Assembly: GCA_025210335.1 (NCBI GenBank)
Contig: JAOARY010000031.1
Span: forward strand, 1-61,769
From: Peptostreptococcaceae bacterium
GTDB taxonomy: Bacteria > Bacillota > Clostridia > Peptostreptococcales > Peptostreptococcaceae
Direction: 5' to 3'
DNA length: 61,769 bases
Part shown: one piece after another, positions 9,344 through 19,320 of the stretch
How positions within the stretch are numbered: the first letter of the stretch is position 1
Layout of the letters: the number at the start of each line of letters is the position of its first letter
Made by a program: the position numbers and the translations under genes
Notes under the pieces: model-generated
Databases searched by the model: none
The model's input: the letters and a program-made list of their open reading frames with translations, nothing else
Told to the model about the DNA's origin: nothing

Positions 9344-11347
9344 CTAATATTTAAACACATCTATAGAATTTTGTAGTTGTTCTGATTTAGTATTTAATTC
9401 CTTAAACAAACTATATACTCTAAGGATAGATTCATTTTGTACTGCTGATAAAGAGTTTATTTCTTCTGATGCAGATGCATTTTCTTCTGAAACATTTGAC
9501 ATAAAAGCAATTCCATCTATTATCAGTTTTTTACCATTTTCAATACCTTTTATAAGATCATACATATTATTTATATTTCCATTCATATTATTTATATTTG
9601 TATTTATCTTTAAAAAAGCATCATTTGTTTGTTTAAGAGATATTTCATTTTCTTTTATATGTTCATTAGTCTCTTTTGTAGTATTTGTAACTATGTTAAC
9701 ATCATCTACAATTTCATTGATTATATTACTTATTTTATTTGTTGATTCATTAGTTTCATTAGAAAGCTTCCTTATCTCCTCTGCAACAACAGAAAATCCT
9801 CTTCCCGATTCACCAGCCCTAGCTGCTTCTATTGAAGCGTTTAGTGCAAGCATTTCTGTTCTTCTTGATATTTCATTTATAACATTTGTTATCTCTGTTA
9901 TAAGCTCTGATTTTTCCTTTAAATTGAGTATTACATCCATCGATTTTTGCGAATAATTTACCATCATATTTGTTTTTTCATTTAAATTATCTATATTTTC
10001 ATTACCATTTTTGGTTGATAAATTAGTTTCTTTTGATAGTAATTCCATAGAATTTGCATAATCTAAAACATCTTTTATTTTAACAGAAAAATCATCTATT
10101 TCTTTTTTCATATTAAATGTTTCATGTGCTTGTTTTGTAGAACTATCTGCAACTTCTTCAATTGAATTAGATATACCTTCAGATGATGTTTTTATACTTT
10201 CAAATAAATTCTCAACTTCTTTTGACATATCCTTCATACTTTTAGCCGCCATGGATGATTCTTCTAATATATTTGAAAAGCTTTTTATCATATTATTGAA
10301 TCCATTACCAAGCATAGCCATTTCATCATTTGTATTTATTTTAATATTAACTGTCAAATCCCCATTTTCAACAAGCTTCATCTTTTTGCATATTTCAAGT
10401 ATTGGCTTTGTGAAATATCTAGATACAAATACAGATATTATAACAGCTACAAATACACATGCTGATGCTATTATTATAGCCATAATAAGAAGCCCTTTTA
10501 ATTTATCATATATATATCTATTTTCTACAAAGCTAATTATTTTCCAATGTCTATTCTTTGTTGTAGTAAAAGTTATGTAATTTTTATCATCCTTATAACT
10601 ACCTTTTAACTCTTTTAAATTATTTATCAATATTTCGTTTTCTAAATTTTTATTTGTCTCATTCTCGTCAGTACTTGCTATTATAGTAGCTTTTTTATCA
10701 TCCATATATACTATATTAATCTTACTTTGTTCTATATGCTTATAATCATTTACCTTATTTGATATATCATCTAAATAAAAATCAATTGCCATAACACCTA
10801 TAAATTCACCATTTTTATTATTAACCGATTTTGAAGCTGTAACCATTGGTCTCTTTGTGTTGACATCAAAATATGGCTTTGACCATATAATTTGATTTTG
10901 ATTTGATTTAGCTTGAATATACCAATCTCTATTGTTTACTGACCAATCTTCATCTTCAAATAAAGATTTTGTAACATCTGGCCAAGATACAACTTTTTTA
11001 TTTTGAAGTAATATTTCCTTTGGCCCAAAATAGGTAAACGCTATCCCATCATATGAATCTTGAAAAGCCTTAAAAGTATTTTGCACTTTATCATAATAAA
11101 TTTCTGGTTCATCATAAATATTTTTAAGTATGTCCATATTACTATACATATTTATAGCTGATTCAAAGTTTTTAAGATATTCTTCAATAGAACTATTTAA
11201 TCTATTTTTAGAATCTTCTATAGAACTTTTAATCTCATTTTCTAAAATCTTTTTGCCATATAAATAGTTTGATATCCCCAAAATAGATATGGTCAAAATA
11301 ACCAACATTACTAATATAATAATCAATTTGTTTTGAATTCTTTTCAA
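9344..11347 (-). CDS. Methyl-accepting chemotaxis protein, double-Cache sensor, probable amino-acid receptor
   Basis: A 667-residue receptor: membrane segment 1 (about 8-28), a large extracellular double-Cache domain (about 30-275), membrane segment 2 (about 285-308), HAMP and signalling domain (tip [20 protein letters not shown]). The sensor contains [10 protein letters not shown], then [16 protein letters not shown] and [11 protein letters not shown]. This ordering of R-x-W-Y, Y and D is the amino-acid-binding signature of dCache_1 receptors, so an amino-acid attractant is inferred. Monocistronic, with an AGGGGG ribosome site. Confidence 0.93.
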   Translation of the reverse strand: MKRIQNKLIIILVMLVILTISILGISNYLYGKKILENEIKSSIEDSKNRLNSSIEEYLKNFESAINMYSNMDILKNIYDEPEIYYDKVQNTFKAFQDSYDGIAFTYFGPKEILLQNKKVVSWPDVTKSLFEDEDWSVNNRDWYIQAKSNQNQIIWSKPYFDVNTKRPMVTASKSVNNKNGEFIGVMAIDFYLDDISNKVNDYKHIEQSKINIVYMDDKKATIIASTDENETNKNLENEILINNLKELKGSYKDDKNYITFTTTKNRHWKIISFVENRYIYDKLKGLLIMAIIIASACVFVAVIISVFVSRYFTKPILEICKKMKLVENGDLTVNIKINTNDEMAMLGNGFNNMIKSFSNILEESSMAAKSMKDMSKEVENLFESIKTSSEGISNSIEEVADSSTKQAHETFNMKKEIDDFSVKIKDVLDYANSMELLSKETNLSTKNGNENIDNLNEKTNMMVNYSQKSMDVILNLKEKSELITEITNVINEISRRTEMLALNASIEAARAGESGRGFSVVAEEIRKLSNETNESTNKISNIINEIVDDVNIVTNTTKETNEHIKENEISLKQTNDAFLKINTNINNMNGNINNMYDLIKGIENGKKLIIDGIAFMSNVSEENASASEEINSLSAVQNESILRVYSLFKELNTKSEQLQNSIDVFKY

Positions 11348-11590
11348 ACTTTAACCCCCTTTAAAAATATTATAACTATATATTAATATAACATTAATTA
11401 CATTTTAAAAATATATTTATAAAAAAAATTTAATATTTATATAAAAATTCAATTATTGATTTTTTTAACAATATAATCATAAAAAAACACTCAAAATATG
11501 ATTTTAAGTATTTTCTTATATCTTTTTAATTTATAAATTCTCTTTTTTACTATTTTTAGTCCATAATAATTTTTATAAAAATTATTAAAA
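11348..11590. other. Gene-free stretch with an AT-only palindrome
   Basis: It contains a perfect AT-only palindrome (AATAATTTTTATAAAAATT core, about 11565-11586) directly after the stop of the 11591 gene. This is possibly a weak terminator. Nothing else is recognisable. Confidence 0.4.
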
Positions 11591-12331
11591 TCATAGACCT
11601 AAAAGTTTTTTAACTTTATTATCTTTCTTATTTATTTCAAATTTATAAATTGTACGTTCTTTATCATCAGACCATTCTATTATAGTTTTTTCATCATTTA
11701 TTATAATTTTTTCTATATAATGATCTACAGCTATTTTTTCATCTAATTTTTTTAATTCTTCAATTACAAGTTTTCTATGATTTATATCTAATTCATAATT
11801 TATTCTTTCTTCTTCATCCTTATAGTCAAGTCTCTTTCTATTTTCTATAGAAAGCCAAATAATACTATTTGTTTCATAATCAACCATACAAGTATAGATA
11901 ATAGATTTTTCATATTGATTTTTTAATAATTTAAATTCTTCTTGCTCCTTTTCTTCTATCTCTTTATTTTCTTCATTTTTCATATGATTATTTCTAAATT
12001 TTTTAACAATTTTTTCTCTAAGATCATTAAATCTCTCTATATCAAAATCAGCAATAATATACTTGCTATACTTATTAGATCTCTCACATTCACATTTAAA
12101 AAAATTACATTCACTAAAATCTTTATTTAATTCCTCTTGTATCTTATCAAACACTCTATCTTCTACTATTTCTGGATTATATGATGGTTGAATCATAATC
12201 ATTGGCATTACTGTTTTTTCATCATTTTCATATACAATTTCTTTATTTTCCTTTATATAATAAACAGTATAACTAATTATAGTTAACATCAAAACTCCAT
12301 ATAAAGCTATATTTTTTTTATTAAAATCCAT
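11591..12331 (-). CDS. Membrane-anchored protein of unknown function, in operon with a two-component system
   Basis: 246 residues. One N-terminal membrane segment (residues 8-25, IALYGVLMLTIISYTVYYI) precedes a charged, Glu/Lys-rich body predicted to lie outside the cell. A coiled-coil stretch is at about 105-135 (EENKEIEEKEQEEFK), and there is a CxxxCxCE-like cluster at about 77-83 (CNFFKCECE). I do not recognise the family. It is the third gene after the response regulator and sensor kinase (32-nt gap) and is probably co-transcribed, so it may be their target or an accessory to sensing. Confidence 0.75.
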   Translation of the reverse strand: MDFNKKNIALYGVLMLTIISYTVYYIKENKEIVYENDEKTVMPMIMIQPSYNPEIVEDRVFDKIQEELNKDFSECNFFKCECERSNKYSKYIIADFDIERFNDLREKIVKKFRNNHMKNEENKEIEEKEQEEFKLLKNQYEKSIIYTCMVDYETNSIIWLSIENRKRLDYKDEEERINYELDINHRKLVIEELKKLDEKIAVDHYIEKIIINDEKTIIEWSDDKERTIYKFEINKKDNKVKKLLGL

Positions 12332-12363
12332 AAAAGCTCCTAACTACTAAAACCTAAAAATAT

Positions 12364-13812
12364 CTAAGTATTAAAAATAATTTTTACCGTTGTCCCCATT
12401 TTAATTTCACTATCTATATCTATTTTTATATCATGCAATTGTGCAATTTCACTACAAATCGATAAACCTAATCCAAGACCCAAATCGTCATTTCTCTTTG
12501 TTCTTGATTTATCAACCATATAAAATGGTTCAAATATCCTTTGTAATTCATCTTTTGCAATTCCTTTTCCATAGTCTTTTATTTCTAAAATTAATTCTTC
12601 ATCTTTTTTGTACAAAAATAATTCTATTATTCCTTCAAAATTTGATGCCTTTATAGCATTATCTATAAAATTTATAATCATATTTTTAATTAAATCTTTT
12701 TCTACAAATGCTTTATAATCTTTTGCATTAATTTTTAATTTTATATTTTTTTGTTTAAGCCTCGCTTTTAATATATCTTTTATTTCATATAAAAGCTCAC
12801 TTAGATTTATTTGCTTAAAATTAAAATTGCTTTTATTTACTTTTACTAAATTCATCATTTTTTCTGATAGTAATTTTAATCTCTTCCCCTCGCTTGAAAT
12901 ATAATTTAAAGCTAGCAAATAATTTTGTTCATCATATTTTGTATTAAGCATAAAGTCTGAATATCCAATTATAGATGTTAAAGGTGTTTTTAATTCATGC
13001 GTAAAATTATCTATAAATCTTTGTTTTTTTTCTAAATTATCATTTAATTGCATTATATTTTCTTCTACAACACTTGCCATATCATTAAAATCATTTGCAA
13101 GAATTCCAATCTCATCATCAGTATTGATTTGCACTCTCTTGGAATAATCGCCCTCTTTAATAACTTTTATGGACTCTATTAATTTATATAATGGTTTTGT
13201 TATATATTTGCTTATGAATAATGTTAATATAGCTATTATTATAAATATAATTATCTGTAACTTAATAATAAAATCAAACATTCTTTTCTTTTGAACGCTC
13301 ATAAAACTTATATCTTTTATATATGTAAATTTATAAGTCTGACCATCTATTTTAAGTAAATGTGTTGTAAATATATATAAATTTTCGTTTATATTTCTGG
13401 CAACATAAGCTCTTTCATTTAAAGTTGCTCTTTTTAATTCTTCTCTTTTCCCATCTATATCATATTTAAAATTACTAAATATTATATTATCAAATTCATC
13501 TAGCAATTCTATATAGTAATAATTATAGTGACTAAGTTTCGTATGATTATCTAATATATCGTAAATATAACTCTCTACAAATATTCTCTTATCAATTCCA
13601 CTTAAATATTCATTATTATCCAAAGTTATATCAATGGATGCAATTGCACTCTTTATACTTTCTAAAACCGCATATTCTTCGATTAAGCTACTTCTAACTT
13701 CTCTTTCTAGACTGAGTTTATGGCAATTTTCTAGTACCAAATATATCCCAATATTAAATATAGTTAAAAATAAAAGTACAAAACAAACAAATATTTTTTG
13801 CCATAGCTTCAT
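12364..13812 (-). CDS. Two-component sensor histidine kinase
   Basis: A 482-residue membrane kinase. Membrane segment 1 is at about 7-29, followed by an extracellular sensor (about 30-165), membrane segment 2 (about 172-195, LQIIIFIIIAILTLFISKYI), HAMP, HisKA with FTHELKTPLTSIIGY (His is the phosphoacceptor), and an ATPase domain with a DNAIKA N-box, DYGKGI G1 box and GLGLGLSI G2 box. The start codon abuts the stop of the response regulator gene with no gap. It phosphorylates the upstream regulator; the stimulus is unknown. Confidence 0.95.
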   Translation of the reverse strand: MKLWQKIFVCFVLLFLTIFNIGIYLVLENCHKLSLEREVRSSLIEEYAVLESIKSAIASIDITLDNNEYLSGIDKRIFVESYIYDILDNHTKLSHYNYYYIELLDEFDNIIFSNFKYDIDGKREELKRATLNERAYVARNINENLYIFTTHLLKIDGQTYKFTYIKDISFMSVQKKRMFDFIIKLQIIIFIIIAILTLFISKYITKPLYKLIESIKVIKEGDYSKRVQINTDDEIGILANDFNDMASVVEENIMQLNDNLEKKQRFIDNFTHELKTPLTSIIGYSDFMLNTKYDEQNYLLALNYISSEGKRLKLLSEKMMNLVKVNKSNFNFKQINLSELLYEIKDILKARLKQKNIKLKINAKDYKAFVEKDLIKNMIINFIDNAIKASNFEGIIELFLYKKDEELILEIKDYGKGIAKDELQRIFEPFYMVDKSRTKRNDDLGLGLGLSICSEIAQLHDIKIDIDSEIKMGTTVKIIFNT

Positions 13813-14466
13813 TTAAATCTCCAATCTATAACCAATCTTATAAATAGTTTTTATCTCATCATATAAATTCAATTTTTTTCTGAGTCTTTGTATATGAATA
13901 TCAACCACTCTGCTTTCTTTTAATTGTTTAAAATCCCATACCTTTTCTATAATTTTATCTCTTGAAAGTGCAATATCTCTGTTTTTAAACAATAAAAGTA
14001 GTAAATCAAATTCTTTTGATGACATATTAACCAGCTCATCATCTACTGTTACTAATTTTTTATCTTCATATATCTTTATATTTTTAAATTCAAAAACTTC
14101 TTCTTGATTCTTATATCTTCTTAACACAGCTTCTATTCTAGCAATTAATTCAATCGCTTCAAATGGCTTTGTTATATAATCATCTGCTCCAATTTTAAGA
14201 CCATATACTCTATCATGAATACTATCTTTTGCAGTTAAAAATATTACAGGAATATTACTTCCTTTTATTCTTGATAATACTTCATAACCATCTAATTTTG
14301 GCAACATTATATCTAGTACAACAAGATCATAAGAATATTTTTCAATCAACTCTAATGCTTCTAAACCATCATAAGCCTGATTTGTTAAATATCCTACCAT
14401 ATTTAGATTTAATTTAATCAAATCAGATATTGCAAAATTATCCTCTACTATTAATATTTTTTTCAT
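13813..14466 (-). CDS. OmpR-family response regulator
   Basis: 217 residues. The receiver domain (1-115) has the acidic pair after KKILIVED, the phosphoacceptor Asp in YDLVVLDIMLP and Lys in DDYITKPF. The C-terminal winged helix (about 125-217) ends in VDIHIQRLRKKL, typical of OmpR/PhoB regulators. First gene of a three-gene operon with its kinase and the anchored protein at 11591-12331. Confidence 0.95.
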   Translation of the reverse strand: MKKILIVEDNFAISDLIKLNLNMVGYLTNQAYDGLEALELIEKYSYDLVVLDIMLPKLDGYEVLSRIKGSNIPVIFLTAKDSIHDRVYGLKIGADDYITKPFEAIELIARIEAVLRRYKNQEEVFEFKNIKIYEDKKLVTVDDELVNMSSKEFDLLLLLFKNRDIALSRDKIIEKVWDFKQLKESRVVDIHIQRLRKKLNLYDEIKTIYKIGYRLEI

Positions 14467-14699
14467 AATAATATCCTTTCACTATTTTTTATAATTTATA
14501 AATAAAAATTACTAACTATATTATATCGAAAACCCTTTAACTATCCTTATACAATTCGGCTTTTTGATAAAAAAAGTTATAGTAATGTATAAAAAAATAA
14601 ACATAATTAATAATATGTTTATTCTTATTTATATGTATTTGCAATATAATGGACATAGTTTTATGAATTTTAAAATTTTATAAAAAATTTAAGCAAAAA

Positions 14700-14739
14700 A
14701 ATAAACTAATATCAATGTCAGTGAAAATATTAGTTTATT
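14700..14739 (-). terminator. Hairpin with minus-strand T-run in a 555-nt gene-free stretch
   Basis: A 13-bp stem (AATAAACTAATAT, 14700-14712 with 14727-14739), followed on the minus strand by TTTTTT. It lies 280 nt after the stop of the 15022 gene and is its likely terminator. The rest of 14467-15021 holds short AT palindromes (about 14888-14920) and no gene I can support. Confidence 0.65.
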
Positions 14740-15021
14740 CGTGGAATTTTAATGAAATTTATAAGTTCTAATGCAAAAGATACAGCCTAGAAGAAAACCA
14801 ATGGTCAATCATCCATACCAAAACTTTTTACCTAGGATTTTATCGAAAGTTAATAAAAAAACTTTAAAATTTGAAAATCTAAGAGCTTTAAACTTTAAAA
14901 TTTAAATTTTAAGTTTTAAACTTTTCTTCAAATTTTGGATTAAATTCTTCTTTGAATTTAAATTCTATAGATTTATAATATTGATGAGTTTTTAGTTTTT
15001 CATATAATTTGCATCTATTAT

Positions 15022-15645
15022 CTAAACAGCTATTTGATTGATACTATTCGATTCTGATAAACTAAAGTCTACATTTGATTCAAACTCTAATATATCATTT
15101 TCTAATTTATCAATTTTATCTTTTAACTTAAGTGGATCAACTAATTTATATCCTTCTCTTTTTTCATAATCTTTTATAAAGTTTGATACATCCATAGATA
15201 AATTTTTAGTATTTTCTTTACCTACCATAGCTTCTACTATACTTTGTAATTTTAATTTCATTCTTTCATTTTTATTTTCTAAATCATCAATAGCACTATA
15301 ATATTCATGTTTTAGTTCATCCAGTAACATTTTTTCATATATTATCGAGTTTTTTCTCTCTATAGCTTCTGCTACTGTATATTTTTTATCCGCTATACTT
15401 ACTGTATTTATTGCATTTGATTTTACAATTTCACATTTAATTTGTTTTCTTCTTTCAATCAAATCAATAATACTTTGATATTTGGATGTTGCATTATTAT
15501 TAAATTTTTCAACTGAAATATCTCTAATTTTTGTATCACTTTCTTTTTTGACTTCAACAAAATCATTATTAGATTTATTTAGTTTGCTATTAATTTTTTT
15601 GTCCAAAAGCTTAAGCTCGCAAAGAGCTCTAGTTATACTCATCAT
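15022..15645 (-). CDS. Helical/coiled-coil protein of unknown function
   Basis: 207 residues, soluble, nearly all helical and charged. The N-terminus is SITRALCELKLLDKKI. It has a central SADK-like block (IADKKYTVAEAIERKNSI) and a C-terminus ending in FSLSESNSINQIAV. I associate this pattern with a group of uncharacterised proteins found in clostridia and their phages, but cannot name a function. A good ribosome site (AAGGAGG) precedes tandem ATG codons; the first is taken. Monocistronic. Confidence 0.7.
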   Translation of the reverse strand: MMSITRALCELKLLDKKINSKLNKSNNDFVEVKKESDTKIRDISVEKFNNNATSKYQSIIDLIERRKQIKCEIVKSNAINTVSIADKKYTVAEAIERKNSIIYEKMLLDELKHEYYSAIDDLENKNERMKLKLQSIVEAMVGKENTKNLSMDVSNFIKDYEKREGYKLVDPLKLKDKIDKLENDILEFESNVDFSLSESNSINQIAV

Positions 15646-15757
15646 AATACAACGCCTCCTTGTGTTTCTTACAAAATTAATAATAACAAACTAATATTTC
15701 ATTTTGATTACAAAAATATTAATAAAGTATAACTATTTTATTTCTTTTCTAATACAT

Positions 15758-16543
15758 CTATTCCTCAATATTATATATAACTTTACCTAATGTTGATAGT
15801 TTATCTTGTACTACTTCCAATGGAATTTCAAAAATTTGTTCACCATCAGCATACGATGCTATTTCATAAACACCAAAATATATATTTATTTTATTATCAG
15901 AAATAAAAAACTGTGGTATAATACCTTCACCCTTTTTATAGTAATCATTTAAACTATCTATACCATATTCATTTTCATCTTCTTTTAATTTTTTTTCTAT
16001 TTCATTGAAAATAATATCTAAATAACTTCCATTTTCTTTTAATGAAGATTCAAATAAATCCTTAAGTTCTATTTGTTTTTCCTCTACTAAATCATAATTA
16101 TATTGAGTCGAACCATATAACCCGTGAGCACCACCAGTATATTCATAGAAATTTAAATTCATCGATAATAATCCATTTTCATTGGTATAAACTTCATTTC
16201 CTATATCACTTCTATATGCAGAATATCTAGCATATTCAGGAAGCTCTTTTTCCTCTATTGTTGTTTCTTTAATCCACTCTGTAGATTCTAAATTCGCATC
16301 TATAGCAGCATTTAATTCATCATTTATAATTTTACTAAATTCTTCTTTGTCTTTAATTTTGATATTTGGCCTATTAACGCTTATTTCATACATATCTTTT
16401 TTCTCTTCACCCTCATCTTTAGTTGTAATGCTAGCACTTTCCATACTTTTATAATCTTTTATTGTTGTTTTTTTAGTTTCATTAGTATTGCACCCTGCTA
16501 ACATCAATATTAAAGACATTAATATTAATAATATTTTCTTCAT
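15758..16543 (-). CDS. Lipoprotein with DUF3298/RsiV-like domain
   Basis: 261 residues. A lipoprotein signal peptide ends in the lipobox LAGC (Cys18). After a linker comes a DUF4163-like part (about 45-140) and a DUF3298-type domain (GGAHGLYGSTQYNYDL, EEKQIELKDLF) as in the extracellular parts of RsiV and PdaC. RsiV binds lysozyme through this fold, but no sigma-factor gene is adjacent here. It is expected on the outer face of the membrane. A paralogous-looking lipoprotein lies at 37656-38408. Confidence 0.82.
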   Translation of the reverse strand: MKKILLILMSLILMLAGCNTNETKKTTIKDYKSMESASITTKDEGEEKKDMYEISVNRPNIKIKDKEEFSKIINDELNAAIDANLESTEWIKETTIEEKELPEYARYSAYRSDIGNEVYTNENGLLSMNLNFYEYTGGAHGLYGSTQYNYDLVEEKQIELKDLFESSLKENGSYLDIIFNEIEKKLKEDENEYGIDSLNDYYKKGEGIIPQFFISDNKINIYFGVYEIASYADGEQIFEIPLEVVQDKLSTLGKVIYNIEE

Positions 16544-16621
16544 GACTTCATCTCCTTTTTTAATTTATATCCTAAAAAATTTTATACCACAAAGAAACAT
16601 AATACAACCTTATTAATTCAT

Positions 16622-16650
16622 AAATCAATTACAATATTGTTAATTGATTT
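16622..16650. promoter_or_regulatory. Near-perfect palindrome upstream of the lipoprotein gene
   Basis: AAATCAATTA and TAATTGATTT flank a CAATATTG core, an almost continuous 29-nt palindrome. It is 79 nt before the lipoprotein start. Operator function is inferred; no regulator is assigned. Confidence 0.4.
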
Positions 16651-16662
16651 ATTTTAAAAATA

Positions 16663-16708
16663 AAAAAACTATGCTAAATAATAAATTATTTTTCTAACAT
16701 AGTTTTTT
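16663..16708. terminator. Terminator between Cof phosphatase and lipoprotein genes
   Basis: An 11-bp stem AAAAAACTATG (16663-16673) with 16698-16708. T-runs follow on either strand. On the minus strand it terminates the phosphatase gene. Confidence 0.75.
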
Positions 16709-16818
16709 CATAATATTTTTATATTCTTATATTTTTTGTTTTATAATAATTAATATACTACTTAATATTTGAGTTATACATCTCAAAGTAAATACTTATA
16801 TGATTTATCGTTGAAAAT

Positions 16819-17637
16819 CTATGCTATTTCTTCATTTTTTAGCATGAATTTTTTTATAACATGACAAACACCATCTTCTTCATTTGATAAAGTTATATAA
16901 TCTGCCATTTCCTTTATCTCCTCAAATGCGTTACCCATCGCAACACCAAGACCAGCATATTCAATCATAGCTGCATCATTTCCAGCATCACCAACACATA
17001 TTATTTCTTCTTTTTTTATATTTAATTCTTTAGCAATCTTAGATACTCCATCACCTTTATTTACCGATTTATCTAAGAATTCTAAGAAGAATGGTGCACT
17101 TTTAACTATTGTATATTTTTCTTTTATATTTTGTGGTAATCTTTCTATTATATTATCTAAAAGTTCAGGTTCATCTATAAACATTACCTTTACAATAACT
17201 TCATCTTTAGAAACTTCTTCAACTGGTATTATTCTAATATCAATACCATTAAGATCTGCTTCAACTTGTGTATATTTGCTATTTTTAGGTGCTATTACAT
17301 CATCTTTCGTTAGTGCATGAATATTAACATTGTATTCTTTACTTATTTCATATAATTCTTTATAATCATCCAATGTAAGTGTTGTTTGTGATACAACTCT
17401 TTTTGATTTAGTCGTTTGAACTAAAGCTCCATTAAATGCAACTACATAATCATTATCTGATATAAGTTCTAATTCTTCTAAAAATTTCTTAACTCCAACA
17501 AGTGGTCTACCTGTTGCCAAAACAACTTTAAATCCATTTTTCTTAGCTTCTTGTATGGCATTATAATTGGCCTTCGAAATCTCCTTATTTTCATTAAGTA
17601 AAGTTCCATCCATATCTAATGCTATTAATTTGTACAT
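16819..17637 (-). CDS. Cof-type HAD-IIB phosphatase (YidA-like)
   Basis: A 272-residue cytosolic HAD hydrolase. Motif I is LDMDGTLL (catalytic Asp8/Asp10), motif II is VVLATGRP, and motifs III/IV are a Lys near 196 with GDAGNDAAMIEYAG. The C2-type cap and length fit Cof/YidA sugar- or flavin-phosphate phosphatases, which dephosphorylate a range of small phosphometabolites. GGAGG is 9 nt before the ATG. Monocistronic; the precise substrate is not readable. Confidence 0.93.
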   Translation of the reverse strand: MYKLIALDMDGTLLNENKEISKANYNAIQEAKKNGFKVVLATGRPLVGVKKFLEELELISDNDYVVAFNGALVQTTKSKRVVSQTTLTLDDYKELYEISKEYNVNIHALTKDDVIAPKNSKYTQVEADLNGIDIRIIPVEEVSKDEVIVKVMFIDEPELLDNIIERLPQNIKEKYTIVKSAPFFLEFLDKSVNKGDGVSKIAKELNIKKEEIICVGDAGNDAAMIEYAGLGVAMGNAFEEIKEMADYITLSNEEDGVCHVIKKFMLKNEEIA

Positions 17638-17776
17638 ATTTTATTTCCTCCAAATTTTTAATTACTTATTAATATATAATATATAGATTAAATTATCAAT
17701 CCATCTTTTTAGATTCAAAAAAATTGAATATATTAACCTATATGATTATCTACTCACTTAAATTCTATTTCCAAAC

Positions 17777-17816
17777 AAAAAGCATTTAAAATAATTTCTT
17801 ATTTTAAATGCTTTTT
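17777..17816. terminator. Long bidirectional terminator hairpin
   Basis: An 18-bp perfect stem (17777-17794 with 17799-17816), a TTTC loop, and T-runs on both strands. It lies between the LRR operon and the phosphatase gene as a second, backup terminator. Confidence 0.75.
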
Positions 17817-17875
17817 TAATCTAATGTATTTAAAATCGTCATTTTAACAATAGACTGATTTAAATCAAAATATTA

Positions 17876-17902
17876 CCCAATAAAGTTTTTCACTTTATTG
17901 GG
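17876..17902 (-). terminator. Terminator of the LRR operon
   Basis: An 11-bp stem CCCAATAAAGT / ACTTTATTGGG with a 5-nt loop, 14 nt after the last LRR gene. The minus-strand flank is T-rich. Confidence 0.75.
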
Positions 17903-17915
17903 CTGTATATTTTAA

Positions 17916-19283
17916 TTAATAAACATCTATATCAATATCTTTATTTAAATTAATATTTGCTTTGATAATTTCTATTTGGTCTTTTGATACACCTAATTGT
18001 TCTAAATCTATTATATTTTCTAAAACTGAAAAATCCTTAATTTCATTGTATCCAATATCTAAAAAATATATATTATTTAGATTATTTAACACATCTATAT
18101 TAGTTATTTTGTTCCCCGAAATATCCAGACTACCTAATTCTGTCATATTATTCAATGCTGATATATCCTTTATTTCGTTCCCATAAATCTCTAAACAATC
18201 CAAATCATTTAAACCTTTAAGAAAATCAATATTATCTATATTTGAATTTGCTATTATAAGTGTTGTTAACATATTTTTATTTTCAAATGCAATATCCAAA
18301 TCATCCAGATCAAAATTTGAATTTGTAAGCTCTAAAATCTCCAATTTTTCAAAAGCTTTTAAGAATTTGAGATTTTTAAATTCACAATTTTTAAAGATAA
18401 ATGATTGTAAGTCATTGATAGTTGAAAATTCTTCTTCTAAATCAAATTTAGTCAAATCAGAATTTATAAACTCAATATATTCTATATTTTTTAAATTTGA
18501 AATACCTTTTATATTTTTTATTTCACAATTATCTATACACAACCTATATAAATCAAGATTTTTTTGAATCATATCAAAATCTTTTATCTTACAATCTACT
18601 AAAGTTAATTTCACATAATCCCAAATATTATTTAGTTCATTTAAAAAAGCATAATCCTGCTCGTCCCAGTTACTAAAATCAACATTTTTAAATTCTATAT
18701 TTTGTAAGTTTTCGAAATAAATTAATTCTTTTAAATCCGAAAATTTCTGTATATCTGATAATGAAATACTATATATTTCATTCAAATCTCCTTTGCTTAA
18801 TTTATCTTTCCCATCTAATTCATACTCAACTGCATATCTTAAATTTTCATTTTTAATATCTATAAATTCATTATATAATCCATTCACTTTAAAAGGTTTT
18901 TTGATATCTACACCTAATTTTTCTCCATTTTCAAGCAATATATTTTTATCTACAACAATATAATATATTTTATCAGGCTTTAATTTGATATCATCCAACT
19001 CAATATCAATCGTACCAATACTTTCTTGTCTATAAAAATCAAAATTTATACCTGTTAAATCATCTAATTTATTAAAATTTTGATCCACTATATATATATT
19101 ATTCGTACTTATATTTTCCTTAGTATTTAAAACAGGATTAAAAAATAATATTTCAAAACCATATCCAGAATACTCTATTTGAGCAAAATAATTAAATTTA
19201 TGCATATAGTAAGCAGATGAATTTGATGTAAATAATAATGAAAATACTAAAACTAACGCTAGATTTTTTATCATATTTTTCAT
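17916..19283 (-). CDS. Secreted leucine-rich-repeat protein, internalin-like (array member 4 by transcription)
   Basis: 455 residues. The Sec signal peptide probably ends at NSSA (about 25). An Ig-like/SbsA-type beta domain (about 30-130) ends in YYIVVDKNILLENGEKLGVD. A cap segment (LSKGDLNEIYSISLS) leads into about nine 20-24-residue LRRs with xxLxxLxLxxNxIxDIxxL spacing (for example LDISGNKITNIDVLNNLNNI). There is no LPXTG motif, cell-wall-binding repeat or C-terminal membrane segment, so release or non-covalent binding to the envelope is expected. Third gene of a three-LRR operon (37-nt gap) and closed by two terminators. Ligand unknown. Confidence 0.85.
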   Translation of the reverse strand: MKNMIKNLALVLVFSLLFTSNSSAYYMHKFNYFAQIEYSGYGFEILFFNPVLNTKENISTNNIYIVDQNFNKLDDLTGINFDFYRQESIGTIDIELDDIKLKPDKIYYIVVDKNILLENGEKLGVDIKKPFKVNGLYNEFIDIKNENLRYAVEYELDGKDKLSKGDLNEIYSISLSDIQKFSDLKELIYFENLQNIEFKNVDFSNWDEQDYAFLNELNNIWDYVKLTLVDCKIKDFDMIQKNLDLYRLCIDNCEIKNIKGISNLKNIEYIEFINSDLTKFDLEEEFSTINDLQSFIFKNCEFKNLKFLKAFEKLEILELTNSNFDLDDLDIAFENKNMLTTLIIANSNIDNIDFLKGLNDLDCLEIYGNEIKDISALNNMTELGSLDISGNKITNIDVLNNLNNIYFLDIGYNEIKDFSVLENIIDLEQLGVSKDQIEIIKANINLNKDIDIDVY

Positions 19284-19320
19284 ATAAACAATCCTTTCTT
19301 AATATATCAAATCCTAATTT

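Noticed and set aside
14749..14808. Short hydrophobic minus-strand ORF (LTIGFLLGCIFC), preceded by FWYG and a TGA
   Set aside because: Looks like a membrane segment with an in-frame stop, but there is no ribosome site or ATG and nothing recognisable to call a pseudogene.
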